Source of the DNA: Arcuatula senhousia
Lineage: Eukaryota > Mollusca > Bivalvia > Mytilida > Mytilidae
NCBI GenBank assembly: GCA_963971305.1
Contig: OZ020307.1
Location: forward strand, 6,337,501 to 6,401,500
Direction: 5' to 3'
Length of the DNA: 64,000 bases
Positions within the stretch are counted from its first letter, which is position 1. Every line of letters starts with the position of its first letter. The translations under genes and the position numbers were made by a program. The notes below the pieces were generated by a model. That model worked only from the letters and a program-made list of their open reading frames with translations, did not search any database and was not told the DNA's origin. Positions 62,842 to 64,000 of this stretch are shown here, piece by piece.

Positions 62842-64000
62842 TAAGGCGAAAATTTATCTATGCTCCTGTTACGTTCCTTCCGGGACACAATAAATTCCGG
62901 ACCCATTACGGATGGGGGGAACGAATCAAATACGGATATATTATCAACGTAACTGTAGAATTTAAACACTTCACATGCTAAAGTTACGTAAGAAAAATGA
63001 TATATTACAAGATTACATGTATGTAAAATTTTGGGTTTTCTTTTGTTCAAAACTCTTTTTGTATTTTTTAGATTGTAAATTATATGTTTATTGTTTTAAT
63101 TAATAAAATACTGAACATAATAAATATTCGTTCACTTATTGAGATCGAAGTCTGTATGCACAAGGCCTTTGCACTCGATCCTTGAGGTTGGCTGAGTAAA
63201 AATCTAGCTCAGTGAGGGCTGTCTTTTTATTCTCAAGGTAGAAATGTGTGATCAATCACCCATTTTTGAAGTTGGAAAACTTTATAAAAAATATGCCGAT
63301 CTCGAAAATGATATTGATAAGTACCAAAGAACAAATTTTGTACAACTGTACACTATAAGCGCAGTTCTAGAAAATTGTCAAATGGAATAAAAATTAGAGG
63401 GAGAGAAATAGATGCGGGGACAATAAGTAATGTTGTGTACAAAGAAATTCATTTCAGTTGCATTCATGGAGGCAGGAACTTCTATTCAAAACATTTCGAA
63501 AAGAAGAGAACAGGCACAGTTCGACTGTTCCTGTTGTAAAACAGACGTACATGCCTTTGACTGTATTGCGCGCCGTGTGACGTTTGCTAAACTGGTATCA
63601 CCTTAAATGTGTTGCTTTGAAAACGTTCCCGAAAAAAAGGCATATTTGACATGCAGAGCATGCTATAAGAACTGACTAATTGTGTACTTAATAATTCAAA
63701 ATTAACAACTTGACGGAATCTTATAATGCTATATACTGTTGTTTGATTGTGTTTTGATAAAGTATAATATTGATATTTATTATTATTATTATTTACAATT
63801 ACGATGTATATTCCATGTATTCATAATTAAAAATACTTACCCTAAACTTTATTAAAAAAAATTCACGTAACTTTAAGGTTTAAATTCTACAGTTACGTTG
63901 ATAAATCCGTATTTGATTCGTTCCCCCCATCCGTAATGGGTCCGGAATTTATTATGTTCCGGAAGGAACGTAACAGGAGCATAGATAAATTTTCGCCTTA
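62842..64000. mobile_element. Long-TIR DNA element reaching the window edge
   Basis: TAAGGCGAAAATTTATCTAT begins at 62842, and the following ~135 bp (ACGTTCCTTCCGG, GGACCCATTACGGATGGGG, AACGTAACTGTAGAATTTAA) is repeated inverted at about 63866-64000. The element is at least 1.16 kb. The interior (63440-63660) has short coding-like pieces on plus (CSCCKTDVHAFDC) broken by stops, but no recognised transposase. Confidence 0.75.

Overview
The window is animal nuclear DNA, most likely from a bivalve mollusc of the mussel type. It is AT-rich. Two intron-rich metazoan genes are read out of it, and the rest is mostly bivalve-style repeats: tandem-cored elements ending in (ACGG)n- or (GAC)n-type simple repeats plus a hairpin, a hammerhead-ribozyme repeat of the kind reported from mussels, a DIRS retrotransposon and several MITE types. 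No bacterial-style operons, tRNA or rRNA genes were seen.

Layout. 1-1681 is the end of a 155-bp tandem-repeat element. 1742-3600 holds two decayed zinc-finger-type gene fragments facing each other, one split by a dimeric hammerhead-ribozyme repeat. 5261-16280 (+) is the 3' two thirds of a collagen prolyl 4-hydroxylase alpha gene (P4HA): part of the peptide-substrate-binding domain and the whole Fe(II)/2-oxoglutarate catalytic domain. Its N-terminal exons lie off the left edge or were not found. 24058-49297 (-) is a complete-looking TBC1D16 (Rab GTPase-activating protein) gene, ten coding exons and 944 codons. The two genes converge, and about 4-8 kb of 3' sequence and repeats lie between the stop codons. 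A 16.5-kb TBC1D16 intron (29871-46429) contains a four-deep nest of repeats and a 5.45-kb DIRS element (38820-44270) with all three reading frames open. 49298-64000 lies upstream of TBC1D16 and is nearly all nested repeats, with a possible first exon of a rightward gene near 62502 and a long-TIR element running off the right edge.

Most unusual observations. (1) P4HA has two consecutive, homologous 161-nt exons for the same part of the peptide-binding domain, with identical phases, so that joining both breaks the frame. They look mutually exclusive. A second alternative pair (60 and 66 nt) lies in the catalytic domain. (2) Four exon edges in the two genes have been tandemly duplicated together with their splice site: three donors (8, 3 and 5 copies) and one acceptor (4 copies). 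(3) At least four unrelated repeat families (here called A, C, D, E) share one plan: a 5' arm, a tandem-repeat body, a short G/C-rich simple repeat, then a 3' hairpin whose second half is the reverse complement of the 5' arm. Families A and C occur with different bodies between the same ends. (4) There is a type I hammerhead dimer, a CACTA-like element with subterminal repeats, and a DIRS element with clear terminal and internal complementary regions.

Family letters A-G are local labels for this window. All protein assignments come from reading translations and comparing with remembered human relatives. No database search was run.
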